A stretch of DNA of 64,000 bases from Paenibacillus sp. 481 (GCF_021223605.1 NZ_CP075175.1:1902001-1966000); one strand, 5' to 3'. Shown: positions 1 to 8,981, counted from the stretch's first letter. The notes: generated from the letters alone by a model not told the origin. Numbers and translations are program-made.

Positions 1-350
1 GAAATAATAGCCTCATCCTCTTTCGTTAGCCTTCCCTTTGAATAAGGAAAACGTCCAAATCCAGCTAGTTGTCGGACAGTAAGCCTCGTTACAAAATGAT
101 TTTCTTGTCGCAAAATAGTCACGATTTTGGCTAAGTCATTCGATTTAGATGTAGTAACATCCATGTTGGCCACCATAATTTGACCTTCATCCATATCCAG
201 AAGTCTGCCAATCATCAAAAGTGTCGTAGACTTTCCAGCACCATTGGGTCCAATTAAAGAAGTGAATCCAGCTTTTGGTATTTCAATATCCAAAGGCCCT
301 ATTTTAACCTTATCCGTATAAGACTTTCTAACATTATTAATTTTTATCAT
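1..350 (-). CDS. Siderophore ABC transporter ATP-binding protein (partial, N-terminal part)
   Basis: This gene runs off the left edge, so only about 116 N-terminal residues are present. The Walker A motif GPNGAGKST lies at residues 34-42, typical of FecE/FepC-type ATPases that power iron-siderophore import. Its ATG (350-348) overlaps the TGA of the upstream permease gene in an ATGA arrangement, so the two are translationally coupled. It is the last visible gene of an operon ordered binding lipoprotein, permease, permease, ATPase. The family and role are clear from motif and context; the exact siderophore is not. Confidence 0.9.
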   Translation of the reverse strand, partial: MIKINNVRKSYTDKVKIGPLDIEIPKAGFTSLIGPNGAGKSTTLLMIGRLLDMDEGQIMVANMDVTTSKSNDLAKIVTILRQENHFVTRLTVRQLAGFGRFPYSKGRLTKEDEAII

Positions 351-1411
351 AGAGCCCTCTTCCTTAAAATTACAGATAAGAATAAAATTCCACCGAACAG
401 CTCGATAATAACTGAAACTACCCCTTGAGCATTAAATACATGATACATCAGAAAATACGCACTCGTTAATATCAAAAAACCTATCGCAAGAGCCATTGGA
501 AACATATATCTATGGTCATAAGTTGGCGCCGCTTGATAACTCAATGTTGCTACTAAAAATCCATAGAAAGTAAGTGGTCCAATTAAAGCCGTTGAAATTG
601 ACATCAACACAGAAACTAATATAAGCGTATAAATGATACTAGATTGATGTTTAACTCCAAAAGAAGTAGCGGCATCTTTTCCAAGTGACAATACATTTAA
701 TTTCTTCGAATAAGCAAGCAGTAACAATGCGACAACGATTACGATTGGAATTACAATTGGATAATAATCAGCATCTGCATTATTGACAGAACCAAACAAT
801 CTTGCCTGTAAAATATCAAACTCAGACGGTGCAAGAAGTCTTCTCATAAACGTTGATACAGAGTTCAGTCCCGTACCAATAATAATGCCTACCAAAAGCA
901 TAAGTTGTAAGTTACCATACTTTCCAGAAAGCAACCATCCATAAAGGATCAAACTCATCAAGACCATCATAATGACTTGAAATAGAAATGATCCAGTACC
1001 ACTAAAATTGATTAGTGCACCAGCACCAAAGAAAAATACGGTGCTCGTTTGAATGGTTGAGTAAAGTGATTCGAAACCTAAGAGTGAAGGGGTTATAATT
1101 CGATTATTCGTAATCGATTGAAAAGCCACTGTCGCCAAGCTTTGACAAATTGCAGCAATAACCATTGCAATAAGAGCTTCTATCCTTCTCATAACAACTG
1201 GAATAAAAGAAGGTGAATCTATTGGAACCGGATTGTTATAAACTAAAAGTCCATATGAAGAAAGAATGCCCAAAACCATTAATGTAATTAGCAAAATCCA
1301 ATAACGTCTTTCCTCTTTCTTAGAACGAAAAGCTCTAGCTGATCTATTTTTATTAGGAGGGCTAGAATAGATTTTGACATTTTCTTTATTTCTATATTCC
1401 AATGCGTTCAT
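347..1411 (-). CDS. FecCD-family siderophore ABC transporter permease
   Basis: A 354-residue integral membrane protein of the BtuC/FecCD family, which forms half of the membrane channel for iron-siderophore import. After a basic N-terminal tail of about 35 residues it shows a series of hydrophobic helices and the family's internal stretch GPLTFYGFLVA near residue 275, which corresponds to the ATPase-contact region. It is slightly longer than the usual 320-340 residues because of the basic tail. The ATG overlaps the end of the upstream permease gene by 4 bases. Together with that gene it resembles the YclN/YclO or CeuB/CeuC permease pairs used for catecholate or petrobactin-type siderophores; that substrate is an inference. 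Confidence 0.9.
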   Translation of the reverse strand: MNALEYRNKENVKIYSSPPNKNRSARAFRSKKEERRYWILLITLMVLGILSSYGLLVYNNPVPIDSPSFIPVVMRRIEALIAMVIAAICQSLATVAFQSITNNRIITPSLLGFESLYSTIQTSTVFFFGAGALINFSGTGSFLFQVIMMVLMSLILYGWLLSGKYGNLQLMLLVGIIIGTGLNSVSTFMRRLLAPSEFDILQARLFGSVNNADADYYPIVIPIVIVVALLLLAYSKKLNVLSLGKDAATSFGVKHQSSIIYTLILVSVLMSISTALIGPLTFYGFLVATLSYQAAPTYDHRYMFPMALAIGFLILTSAYFLMYHVFNAQGVVSVIIELFGGILFLSVILRKRAL

Positions 1412-2424
1412 CTTAGCCCCCTATGTTTTCTTTGTCTCAATAAAATAGCAATAAATACGGCTGATCCTAATGTTCCTAGTATTAAAGAGACAGGTACTTC
1501 AAAAGGCATGATAATGGTTCGAGAAATGATGTCACAGAACGTTATCGTACCCATGCCTATCACGCATACCCAAGGCAAATTACTTCTAAGATCATCTCCC
1601 CTAAACATGGAAACAATATTAGGGACAATTAAGCCTAAGAAAGGTAAGTTACCAATAACAGCCGCAACAATGCCAACAGCAAAAGAAATAAGACCCGTAG
1701 CAAAAAGAATGAGCCTGCCATAATTTACGCCAAGACTTGTTGCAACATCTTCCCCTAGTCCAGCTAAAGTCAATCTATTAGCAAAAATAAAAATTAAAAT
1801 GGTAACGATAACAATTAGCCATAAGTATTCATATCTTCCAATTTGAACGGCCGCAAAAGAGCCTACGAACCAACTTTCAATACTTTGCGTTCTTTGATAC
1901 AGGAGTCCCAAAAAAGTGGAAACCGCAGATATGACTGCTCCAAGCATCAGCCCAATGATCGGGACAATTAAAGACGAACGAAGCTTAACTCTTCTTAAAA
2001 ATAAAAAGAAAATCATAGTCCCTATGAAAGAAAAAAGGATTGCACCAGTCATTCTTAGAACTAAACTTGGAGCTGGAAATAATAAATAAACCGTAAGGAG
2101 TCCTAAACCTGCCCATTCAATAGTTCCCGTTGTGGTAGGTTCAACTAAACGATTCTGTGTAATCAGTTGCATAACGAGTCCTGCCATTGCCATGGCAGCA
2201 CCAGTAAGCATTAATGCAGCTGTTCTTGGAACACGAGTTATGAGAAACATATCCCATCCATCTGCTTGTCCACGTATATCATAAACTCCAGTAAACAGTG
2301 ATATAATCCCTAAAGTAATAACAACGATAATTGCTAGTATAAAAGATTTTGTCCATATTTTATTGTGGTTATAAAACTGGGGTTGAGAATTAATCTCAAC
2401 CCCAGTTTTAATATTGTTCGGCAC
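1408..2424 (-). CDS. FecCD-family siderophore ABC transporter permease
   Basis: A 338-residue permease of the FecCD family, partner of the permease encoded immediately downstream. It carries the family signature RVPRTAALMLTGAAMAMAGL (about residues 64-83) and the ATPase-contact segment GNLPFLGLIVPNI near residue 258. Nine or ten membrane segments can be seen. It begins 20 bases after the stop of the lipoprotein gene and overlaps the next gene by 4 bases, so all four genes should be on one iron-regulated transcript. Confidence 0.9.
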   Translation of the reverse strand: MPNNIKTGVEINSQPQFYNHNKIWTKSFILAIIVVITLGIISLFTGVYDIRGQADGWDMFLITRVPRTAALMLTGAAMAMAGLVMQLITQNRLVEPTTTGTIEWAGLGLLTVYLLFPAPSLVLRMTGAILFSFIGTMIFFLFLRRVKLRSSLIVPIIGLMLGAVISAVSTFLGLLYQRTQSIESWFVGSFAAVQIGRYEYLWLIVIVTILIFIFANRLTLAGLGEDVATSLGVNYGRLILFATGLISFAVGIVAAVIGNLPFLGLIVPNIVSMFRGDDLRSNLPWVCVIGMGTITFCDIISRTIIMPFEVPVSLILGTLGSAVFIAILLRQRKHRGLR

Positions 2425-2443
2425 TATACTATGCTCCTTTACA

Positions 2444-3457
2444 CTACTTAGCTAATGTGTTCGCAATGTTTTTAAATAATTCTAAGTAAGTTTGGATGGA
2501 TTCATTTACGTAAGTGTCAGCTGGTGCATAAACGATACTTCCTTTAGAAACAGCCGTTGTTTTTTGAAGTGCCGGTGATTTGTCAATAACATCCTTAGCA
2601 GGAACTTTATTTGTTTCACCAGATATTGCAGCATCGCGATCTAGTACGAAAATCCAATCAGGATTACTTTGTGCAATTGCTTCAACAGAAATTTCATCAC
2701 CTTGATGATCGGTAGAACTAGCTTTAACTTCTAATGCCGGAGTCCATCCAAAAATCTCATACATTGGTCCCCAAACACGTCCCGTTTTAGGAGCTGAATA
2801 ACCAATACTTCCACCAGCAACAATAACACTCATCACTTTATCTTTTCCATTATAGGCAGACTTAGCGTCTGCAATAGCTTTATCAAAATCAGCTGTCAAT
2901 TGCTTAGCCTCTTCATTTTTATCAAAGATTTTCCCCAAAGTAATGGTAGACTCTTTAAGTCCATTGACTAAGTTTTCTCCAGGCTTAGCAGCGTCCTTAG
3001 AAACATCAACATTCAGATCAATAACAGCTGCTGTTGGTACTAATTTTTTAATTTCTTCATAATGGCCAGCAAATCTTTGACCAACAATGACAAGTTCAGG
3101 GTTTGCAGCTGCAATAACTTCAAGATTTGGTTCACGGTGATTTCCAACATCTTTAACTTTTTCGTTAGTCACATAGGGTGAATCCGCAGGCATTACAGGC
3201 TTTGGAACAGCCGCTAACTCAATATTCCAAGCAGCTAAAGTTTCAAACGTTCTATTATCCAAAGCAATTACATTTTTAGGGTTTACAGGAACAGTAACCG
3301 TTCCATGTGCATCAGTGATTTGAACAGTTGCAGGTTTAGCAGCATCGTTTGCTTTCCCATTTGTTTCAGGTTTGCTAGTTTCATTACTTGGATTTGTACA
3401 AGCTGCCAACATCACAACCAAAATTGCCATAAGGACAGTAAAATTAAACTTCTTCAT
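2444..3457 (-). CDS. Siderophore-binding lipoprotein (FatB/CeuA/YclQ-like)
   Basis: A 337-residue substrate-binding protein that captures the ferric siderophore outside the membrane and delivers it to the two permeases. The signal peptide ends in the lipobox LAAC with lipidated Cys20, followed by a short linker and a two-lobed periplasmic-binding fold: VTVPVNPKNVIALD opens lobe one, and PNLEVIAAANPELVIVGQR is the typical lobe-one helix and strand. The sequence style fits the FatB/CeuA/YclQ group, which binds catecholate-type siderophores; the ligand is not proven. First gene of the operon, with a GGGGAG ribosome site and a Fur-controlled promoter about 90 bases upstream. Confidence 0.9.
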   Translation of the reverse strand: MKKFNFTVLMAILVVMLAACTNPSNETSKPETNGKANDAAKPATVQITDAHGTVTVPVNPKNVIALDNRTFETLAAWNIELAAVPKPVMPADSPYVTNEKVKDVGNHREPNLEVIAAANPELVIVGQRFAGHYEEIKKLVPTAAVIDLNVDVSKDAAKPGENLVNGLKESTITLGKIFDKNEEAKQLTADFDKAIADAKSAYNGKDKVMSVIVAGGSIGYSAPKTGRVWGPMYEIFGWTPALEVKASSTDHQGDEISVEAIAQSNPDWIFVLDRDAAISGETNKVPAKDVIDKSPALQKTTAVSKGSIVYAPADTYVNESIQTYLELFKNIANTLAK

Positions 3458-3545
3458 TACTTATATCTCTCCCCTTTTCCACTTTCAATAGATTATTGAA
3501 TTGATAATATAGATATCAATTTCACATCGTGCATTGCAATAACTC

Positions 3546-3574
3546 AAATTACTGATAACGATTATCACTTTCAA
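3546..3574 (-). promoter_or_regulatory. Fur-box promoter of the siderophore operon
   Basis: Read on the minus strand, TTGAAA (3574-3569) and TAATTT (3551-3546) are separated by exactly 17 bases. The spacer holds TGATAATCGTTATCA (3567-3553), a 7-1-7 inverted repeat with one mismatch, matching the Bacillus Fur box. Bound Fur would block RNA polymerase directly. A second near-palindrome, TGATATCTATATTATCA, lies at 3516-3500, between this promoter and the gene. Confidence 0.8.
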
Positions 3575-3783
3575 TGACATGACTTAGTATATCAAAGGCT
3601 AAAAAATATATCAATAACATTTAAGGAAAGAGTATCTATAAATAGATCGCTCCAGTTGTGTTTTTAAAGGACTCCATCTTAATCGTGAGGGTTTAGAACC
3701 TGCTTAAGGGCGTGCCTTCAAACTATAACTGTAGATGAGTGTATGATAAACCATTCGCATGAGAAGGCGATGCAAAATCTTCG

Positions 3784-3927
3784 ATGATCAATATTCGCAG
3801 TCTTTCTATTAAGTACTTGAAAAAAATAAACGTGGAGATGAAGAAGAATTTATTGAAGGATGGGAATGTCTACATCGAATTTAAGTTTGATAGAGTGCAT
3901 CAAATCTTATTACCAACAAACGAATAG
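3784..3927 (+). other. Short open frame, possible gene fragment
   Basis: A 47-residue open frame starting MINIRSLSIKYLKK and ending LPTNE. It has no clear ribosome site and I recognise no family. It sits between the siderophore operon and an IS3 remnant, so it may be the tail of a gene broken by the insertion. It may also be chance. The rest of 3600-3945 holds nothing else I can identify. Confidence 0.2.
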
Positions 3928-3945
3928 TGGACTGTCAACATAAAA

Positions 3946-4161
3946 TCAGACAACTTTTATAAGGACTTTTCTTCTGTAGTCAACCGGACTCACGTAGCCT
4001 AACGTCCCATGTATGCGGTATTTGTTATACCAATTGATATAATCATTTAACTCAAGCGTGAGATGTTGTAGGTTATGAAAGTTCATTTGGTTAATAAACT
4101 CTGTCTTCATAATTTTAAAGGTAGCTTCAGCAACGGCGTTGTCATAGGGACAGCCTTTCAT
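3946..4161 (-). pseudogene. IS3-family transposase fragment (C-terminal end of OrfB)
   Basis: About 71 residues match the last part of the integrase core of IS3-family transposases: KGCPYDNAVAEATFKIMKTE contains the final catalytic Glu region, and NWYNKYRIHGTLGYVSPVDY is the usual C-terminal end. The catalytic DD portion and OrfA are missing, and an in-frame TGA lies four codons before the first residue shown here. It is a dead remnant. The bases just downstream, TGGACTGTCAACA at 3928-3940, could be one terminal repeat of the element, but I see no matching end on the other side. Confidence 0.8.
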
Positions 4162-4282
4162 ACTTCATGAGCGACTGATCTGGAATGTAGAAAATGTCAT
4201 TTCTAGATATTCGATTCAAATTATTTCATTCTACCTTCATTGTACAAACTACTTCACACAAAGAAATTATTTCCATATAAAA

Positions 4283-4317
4283 AGTCAGATAGATCAAGGC
4301 CTGATCCATCTGACTTT
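4283..4317 (-). terminator. Hairpin terminator of the ABC/GntR operon
   Basis: A 15-bp stem (AAGTCAGAT and its complement, one mismatch) with a short loop, followed on the minus strand by TTTTTAT. It lies 100 bases beyond the last operon gene. The rest of 4162-4416 is AT-rich and holds no gene I can support. Confidence 0.7.
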
Positions 4318-4416
4318 CATTTTTAGTCACAATTTTAAATATATTAAGTCTCATCTGTTGATAAAATTAGTCTCATTTGTAAGTATTACTCACACATATC
4401 AGACAACGAGGCTAAT

Positions 4417-5691
4417 CTAAATTTTATACGCCTTCATCGCCTTGCGGATTTCTTTCCACGATGGACGTTTTCCGTACATTAACACGCCCGTGCGATAAAT
4501 TTTCGCAGACAACCAACCGAACAATACTACCGCAGCAAGCAGCAGCGCGATCGATATCCAGAACTCCCACCATTCTACAGTTCCCGTACCTACACGCAAC
4601 AGCATCGACACCGGAGTGAAGAACGGGATAAACGATGTTACTTTGACGATCATCGCATTTGGAGTACCGATACAGAAAATACCGATATAGAACGCCGCCA
4701 ACGACAAAATCGTAATCGGAGCAATCGCTTGCGCCAAATCTTCTGTCCGGCTTACAATGGACCCGATAGACGCGTACAGTGTTGCATACAAGAAGAAACC
4801 TAGAATGTACAGCAACAATCCGTAAATGATAACTAGCGGATCAATCGTCGAAATATCGATATCGATAGCTTTCAATGGTTCAATATTGTGCGGTAAAGAC
4901 AAGTTTACGGCAATCACGGCAATAAATACGACGATTTGCAACAAGCCGAGAATGAACATGCCGATAATTTTACCGAACATTTGCGCGAGCGGTGATACGC
5001 TGGAAATTAAAATTTCCATGATGCGCGAGCTTTTTTCCTGTGTGACTTCGGCAGCAATCATATTGCCTGTAATTTGGTTCGTCATGAAAAACAGGAAGAT
5101 GAGTGCAAATACAACGATGAATGAAGCCGCGCCATCTGGCTTCTCTTCTTCTTTCATTTGACCTGTTGCCGTGTCTTTCGCAAGCGTCACAGATTCCAGT
5201 GCTACAGGCACGCTAAGCTGCTTGATCTGTTCCGGCGTTAACAAGTCTTTAACGAGAAACTCCGATTTAATACCGGTTAACACCGTCGCAATTACTCTTT
5301 CATCTCCCATATCAAGTTTGTCCTTACCACGGAAGACGACCTTAGGAAACTCTTTACTGCCCCCAGCACTAGCCTCAAATGTTAAGTAGCCCTCGATCTT
5401 GCCACTCTCAACATCCTTATCCAGTTGATCCTGTGAAGATTTTGGATACGATACCACTTTATAATCGGTGTTCTTGCCAAATTGCTGTTCGAACGACTTC
5501 TCCACATCCGTAACGTTCCCCTGTACAAGTCCAATTACAGTAGGTTCGTTACTTGAAAACAACGAGAATATATAAGGCAAGTTGGTGCCCAAAGCTAGAA
5601 TAAGGGCCAACACTACCGTCGATACGACGAACGCCTTATTCATCATTTTCGTACGCAACGTAAAGCCAACAACGGTCCACATACTACGCAT
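4417..5691 (-). CDS. ABC-2 type transporter permease (NatB/YhaP-like)
   Basis: A roughly 424-residue export permease. One N-terminal membrane helix (about residues 15-35) is followed by a large extracytoplasmic domain of about 150 residues, then five or six helices at the C-terminal half, with the ABC-2 segment EVTQEKSSRIMEILISSVSPLA in the cytoplasmic loop. This layout is that of NatB/YhaP proteins, the membrane part of Na+ or drug and antibiotic exporters. I chose the ATG at 5691 because GGTGGTG stands 6 bases before it; GTG codons at 5703 and 5700 are alternatives. Its start overlaps the end of the upstream ATPase gene. Substrate unknown. Confidence 0.85.
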   Translation of the reverse strand: MRSMWTVVGFTLRTKMMNKAFVVSTVVLALILALGTNLPYIFSLFSSNEPTVIGLVQGNVTDVEKSFEQQFGKNTDYKVVSYPKSSQDQLDKDVESGKIEGYLTFEASAGGSKEFPKVVFRGKDKLDMGDERVIATVLTGIKSEFLVKDLLTPEQIKQLSVPVALESVTLAKDTATGQMKEEEKPDGAASFIVVFALIFLFFMTNQITGNMIAAEVTQEKSSRIMEILISSVSPLAQMFGKIIGMFILGLLQIVVFIAVIAVNLSLPHNIEPLKAIDIDISTIDPLVIIYGLLLYILGFFLYATLYASIGSIVSRTEDLAQAIAPITILSLAAFYIGIFCIGTPNAMIVKVTSFIPFFTPVSMLLRVGTGTVEWWEFWISIALLLAAVVLFGWLSAKIYRTGVLMYGKRPSWKEIRKAMKAYKI

Positions 5692-6589
5692 TCGAATCAC
5701 CACCTACCGCCTTAATAAAGATTTCGTTCATTGTCGGTTCCTTCACTTCAAAATGGTACACATCCGTTTGTGCCATCGCCATTTGCAAAATTTCTTTTGC
5801 AGCTAACTCATTTTGAATCATCAAATGGTAGCCATCTTCGGTACGCTCTACTGCGTTCACCCCAGCTAAGCTTCCCAAGCCATCGATATTTCCACTTGTG
5901 CGCAGAATAACTTTCTCACGTGGGTAGCTGGCTTTAATCTCACGCACAGAACCTTGCACCACCGCATTGCCTTTTTTCAAAATCGTGACGTTGCGGCACA
6001 GTTCTTCCACATGCTCCATGCGATGCGTCGAGAACAGAATCGTCGTTCCCTGGTCGCGCAATTCCTTGACCGTCTCTTTCAACAACTCAACGTTAACCGG
6101 GTCTAGCCCGCTAAACGCCTCGTCCATAATGACGAGCTTCGGATTGTGCACAATGGAGGCAATGAAGCCGATTTTTTGCTGGTTCCCTTTCGACAGCTCT
6201 TCAATCTTCTTATTATAATTTTCGGGCACTTGGAATCTTTCCAGCCAATATTTCAAACTCTTGTCCGCATCCTTGCGGGACATGCCACGCAACTGCGCCA
6301 AGTAAGTCACTTGTTCGCTCACTTTGATCTTCGGGTACATCCCCCGCTCCTCCGGCAAGTAGCCAAACACCGAATGTAGCTCCTTGCTGTACGCCTTGCC
6401 GTTGTACAAGATCTGTCCCTCATCTGGATAAATGAGGCCCAGCACCATGCGCATCGTTGTCGTTTTACCCGCACCATTGGCACCAAGCAAACCGTAAATC
6501 TCTCCTTGTTCCACATCAAAGCTAATGCCGTTAACGGCTCTCTTGTCGCCATACTGCTTAATTACTTCGGTTAATTGTAAAGGCTTCAT
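5684..6589 (-). CDS. ABC transporter ATP-binding protein (NatA/YhcH-like)
   Basis: A 301-residue ATPase with Walker A GANGAGKTT near residue 38, signature LSKGNQQKIGFI near residue 137 and Walker B LVIMDEAFSGLDP near residue 157. A C-terminal extension of about 80 residues is typical of DrrA/NatA-type exporter ATPases. Its ATG overlaps the TGA of the preceding ATPase gene (ATGA), and its own end overlaps the NatB-like permease start, so it most likely pairs with that permease. In order and size it corresponds to YhcH. Confidence 0.88.
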   Translation of the reverse strand: MKPLQLTEVIKQYGDKRAVNGISFDVEQGEIYGLLGANGAGKTTTMRMVLGLIYPDEGQILYNGKAYSKELHSVFGYLPEERGMYPKIKVSEQVTYLAQLRGMSRKDADKSLKYWLERFQVPENYNKKIEELSKGNQQKIGFIASIVHNPKLVIMDEAFSGLDPVNVELLKETVKELRDQGTTILFSTHRMEHVEELCRNVTILKKGNAVVQGSVREIKASYPREKVILRTSGNIDGLGSLAGVNAVERTEDGYHLMIQNELAAKEILQMAMAQTDVYHFEVKEPTMNEIFIKAVGGDSNA

Positions 6590-7497
6590 CTCTCTTTAAC
6601 TCCCCCTTGTTCATAAACACGAATCATGTATAGCAATATATCATCCAACTCCAGCGCTTGTGTGCGGAGAGGTACAATATCATGGGTGTGTAAAAAATGT
6701 TCCAAGCGATTCGCATCCGAAGCTACTAGCCTCACCATTTGACGCTCCTGAATCGCTTCTGCTAAGCCAGGTACCTCGCTGAAATCTTGAGCATCTCCCT
6801 CAACATAGAACTGTTTCCAGCTATCGAACAAAGCATCTTTCTCTGTAAAAGCAAGTACGCGGCCCTTATGCATAAACAATACATAATCGGCGAGACGTTT
6901 AACCTCCTCGATAATGTGCGTTGCAATAATAATAGACCGTCCTTTTTCGCCTTGGTCCATAAATTGTTGCAACTCTTCTATCATCGTGCGCCATGCTAGT
7001 GGATCTAGCCCCGATGAGGGCTCGTCAAGCAGCAGCAGTTCGGGATGATGGGATAAAGCTAAAATAATATCCAGCTTACGCCGCATCCCTTTGGACATTT
7101 TATTGAGCTTCGTCTTAGGTGGCACATCATACTTAGCCATCAAACGCTGATACAATTGCCAGTCCCAGTTCGGTTGCCAGTATGCAATAAACTTAGACAA
7201 CTTTTCAGCCGTCAAATCATCATCATCCGTATTCGGTAATTCTGGTACAAAACCGATTCGCTGCTTAATATGAACATCTTGCTCATCGCAATAACGTTGA
7301 TCGAACAATCTTATTTCGCCTTGTTCTGGATGCAGTAACCCCATGCACATGCCCATAAATGTACTTTTACCAGAACCGTTTTCACCTACAATAGCGGTCA
7401 CAAAGCCTTGCGGAAAATTCAAGCTAAGCGGACCTATTTTCAGCCTATCGCGGCTCTTTTCTACATTCCGTAATTCGATTACGTGTTGCTCAACCAT
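6586..7497 (-). CDS. ABC transporter ATP-binding protein (YhcG/YtrB-like)
   Basis: A 303-residue ATPase: Walker A GENGSGKST near residue 39, signature MSKGMRRKLDIILAL near residue 134, Walker B LLLLDEPSSGLDP near residue 154, H-loop ATHIIEEV. It follows the GntR gene by 34 bases and is coupled to the second ATPase gene by a 4-base overlap. It probably works with the 248-residue membrane protein at the start of the operon. YhcG of B. subtilis is shorter (about 230 residues); the extra C-terminal part here is unassigned. Confidence 0.85.
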   Translation of the reverse strand: MVEQHVIELRNVEKSRDRLKIGPLSLNFPQGFVTAIVGENGSGKSTFMGMCMGLLHPEQGEIRLFDQRYCDEQDVHIKQRIGFVPELPNTDDDDLTAEKLSKFIAYWQPNWDWQLYQRLMAKYDVPPKTKLNKMSKGMRRKLDIILALSHHPELLLLDEPSSGLDPLAWRTMIEELQQFMDQGEKGRSIIIATHIIEEVKRLADYVLFMHKGRVLAFTEKDALFDSWKQFYVEGDAQDFSEVPGLAEAIQERQMVRLVASDANRLEHFLHTHDIVPLRTQALELDDILLYMIRVYEQGGVKER

Positions 7498-7531
7498 GTC
7501 CGTCCCCCCTTATCGAAGCTCGAAACTGTTA

Positions 7532-7915
7532 CTACCACTTTCGTTGAAGCACCTCTACGAATAATTCCTCTAGTTCCGATCGCTTCATCTGTACACGCTG
7601 AGCCGCACTAACGGCTGTCTCAAGCGCTTCCTCTACCGCCTTCCGCTTGAATCGATCACGCTCATCGATTTGAACTTGTGCTACAAATGTTCCCGTCCCT
7701 TGTCTTGTCCGTAGCAACCCTTCCGCCTCCAAGTCCTGATATACACGTCGTACTGTAATGACACTGCACTGTACTTGATTTGCCAGTTCCCGAATGGAAG
7801 GTAGCAATGTTCCTTCTGCTAAGTGACCACTCCATATTAATCCGCGCAATTGGTGCTCAATTTGAGCGTATAGCGGCTCTGCACTATGCTCATTAATTTG
7901 TATCGGAATAAACAC
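7532..7915 (-). CDS. GntR-family transcriptional regulator (YtrA/YhcF subfamily)
   Basis: A short regulator of about 127 residues. The winged helix lies at about residues 10-75 (EPLYAQIEHQLRGLIWSG, then STRELANQ-type recognition helix SIRELANQVQCSVITVRRVY, then the wing RTRQGTGTFVA). Only a short C-terminal tail follows instead of a ligand-binding domain, the mark of the YtrA subfamily that controls ABC exporters. GTG at 7915 sits 8 bases after GGAGGTGG and is preferred; GTG at 7927 is too close to the ribosome site. Being inside the operon, it most likely represses its own promoter through the palindromes at 8782-8833. Confidence 0.88.
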   Translation of the reverse strand: MFIPIQINEHSAEPLYAQIEHQLRGLIWSGHLAEGTLLPSIRELANQVQCSVITVRRVYQDLEAEGLLRTRQGTGTFVAQVQIDERDRFKRKAVEEALETAVSAAQRVQMKRSELEELFVEVLQRKW

Positions 7916-7967
7916 CGCTTGGACCACCTCCCTTACTCTGAATGCTCTACTCTACATTCCACTACAT

Positions 7968-8714
7968 CTATACAAAATCGCGTCTTCTTAACGCTCTAAA
8001 CATCGTCTTATACCCAAGCCCGACGGCTAGCACACTCACGATTAGTGCAATCACTCCACCGATCCAAGCGTATTGATTTGCGACAACCATAATCGAAGCT
8101 AAAATGCTGCCTCCACTATAACTGATAACACCAGTGACGATAGAAATAACAACCATATACCCCCACGTAAACCATGCATACGTTTTACCCTGCTTTGAAA
8201 CTTCCATTGTTATATACATCGTGCCCGTAACAATCGAATATGCCAGCAAAATAAGTAATACGGTCGCGCTATTGTTGAGTGTGAATACAAGCTCATTATT
8301 AAAATAGTCCGCTCCAAGTATTTGTATCGTGTATTGAACACCGAAGAACAAGGTGAAATTCACTGCTAAAGCTAGAAAGAAGTGCATAATTCGCGCCGTT
8401 ACAATTGTCTGCAACGAGATAGGTAGCGTTCTAAGCTTCATATTCCATTTCGTGTACGTATCTTCTTTCATAAAGCGTGTAGATCTACTCGAAAAGAAAA
8501 AACCGAAGCTAGGTAGAGCTAACAACACCGTAAAATCAAATGTCCACTTGATGACGCTAAAGTGTTCCTCGGATCTATTGACTCCGAAAAAACCGATAGC
8601 CGCGATACCACTCATATACAAAGTAAACACTAGCGTTAACAAAAATCCGTACCGAAACCGGGAAATATCTGTACGCACAAGCATCCAAGAATCTTTAACA
8701 AGTTTACTCAACAC
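7968..8714 (-). CDS. Membrane protein, probable ABC transporter permease (YhcE-like)
   Basis: A 248-residue protein with six or seven hydrophobic helices and basic ends. First gene of the five-gene operon, starting with GTG (8714) after GGGAGAGG. In the matching B. subtilis operon the first gene, yhcE, also encodes a membrane protein of about 250 residues. It probably forms the channel for the YhcG-like ATPase, but I see no family motif that proves it. Confidence 0.7.
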   Translation of the reverse strand: MLSKLVKDSWMLVRTDISRFRYGFLLTLVFTLYMSGIAAIGFFGVNRSEEHFSVIKWTFDFTVLLALPSFGFFFSSRSTRFMKEDTYTKWNMKLRTLPISLQTIVTARIMHFFLALAVNFTLFFGVQYTIQILGADYFNNELVFTLNNSATVLLILLAYSIVTGTMYITMEVSKQGKTYAWFTWGYMVVISIVTGVISYSGGSILASIMVVANQYAWIGGVIALIVSVLAVGLGYKTMFRALRRRDFV

Positions 8715-8781
8715 GATCCCTCTCCCCCTATCAGACAGCAGTGTAGCAATACAGTGATCTGACTGTGCTGCCCAGTGTGCT

Positions 8782-8833
8782 TACTGTGTATATCTTTATA
8801 CACAGTATAATGACTGTATATACACGGTGTCAA
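8782..8833 (-). promoter_or_regulatory. Promoter with two GntR-type palindromes
   Basis: On the minus strand TTGACA (8833-8828) and TATACT (8809-8804) are 18 bases apart, a strong sigma-A promoter. The spacer contains the perfect palindrome TGTATATACA (8815-8824). A larger perfect inverted repeat with 11-base arms (TACTGTGTATA, 8782-8792 and 8797-8807) and a 4-base loop overlaps the -10 box and start point. The shared TGTGTATA/TATACACA half-sites suggest two sites for the operon's own GntR protein. Confidence 0.75.
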
Positions 8834-8868
8834 TAGCTGGAATCACAAATTCGTTAGCGGATATAAAA

Positions 8869-8925
8869 AAACAACCCGTTTACAGGAACAAGGCAATAAC
8901 TGCTTGTCCTGAAAACGGATTGTTT
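8869..8925 (-). terminator. Terminator of the cta operon
   Basis: An imperfect stem of about 25 bp (AAACAACCCGTTT pairing with AAACGGATTGTTT, then CAGGAACAAG with CTTGTCCTG), followed on the minus strand by seven T. It lies just past the DUF420 gene, the last gene of the oxidase operon. Confidence 0.8.
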
Positions 8926-8981
8926 AAATACGCGGTTTAGCACTGATTAGCACGATGTAGCACTGGATAGCGCTAGATGTA

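Noticed and set aside
4417-8714. Sodium exporter natAB
   Set aside because: NatA/NatB resemblance is only family-wide; the five-gene order with a GntR gene fits yhcEFGHI better, and no substrate can be deduced.
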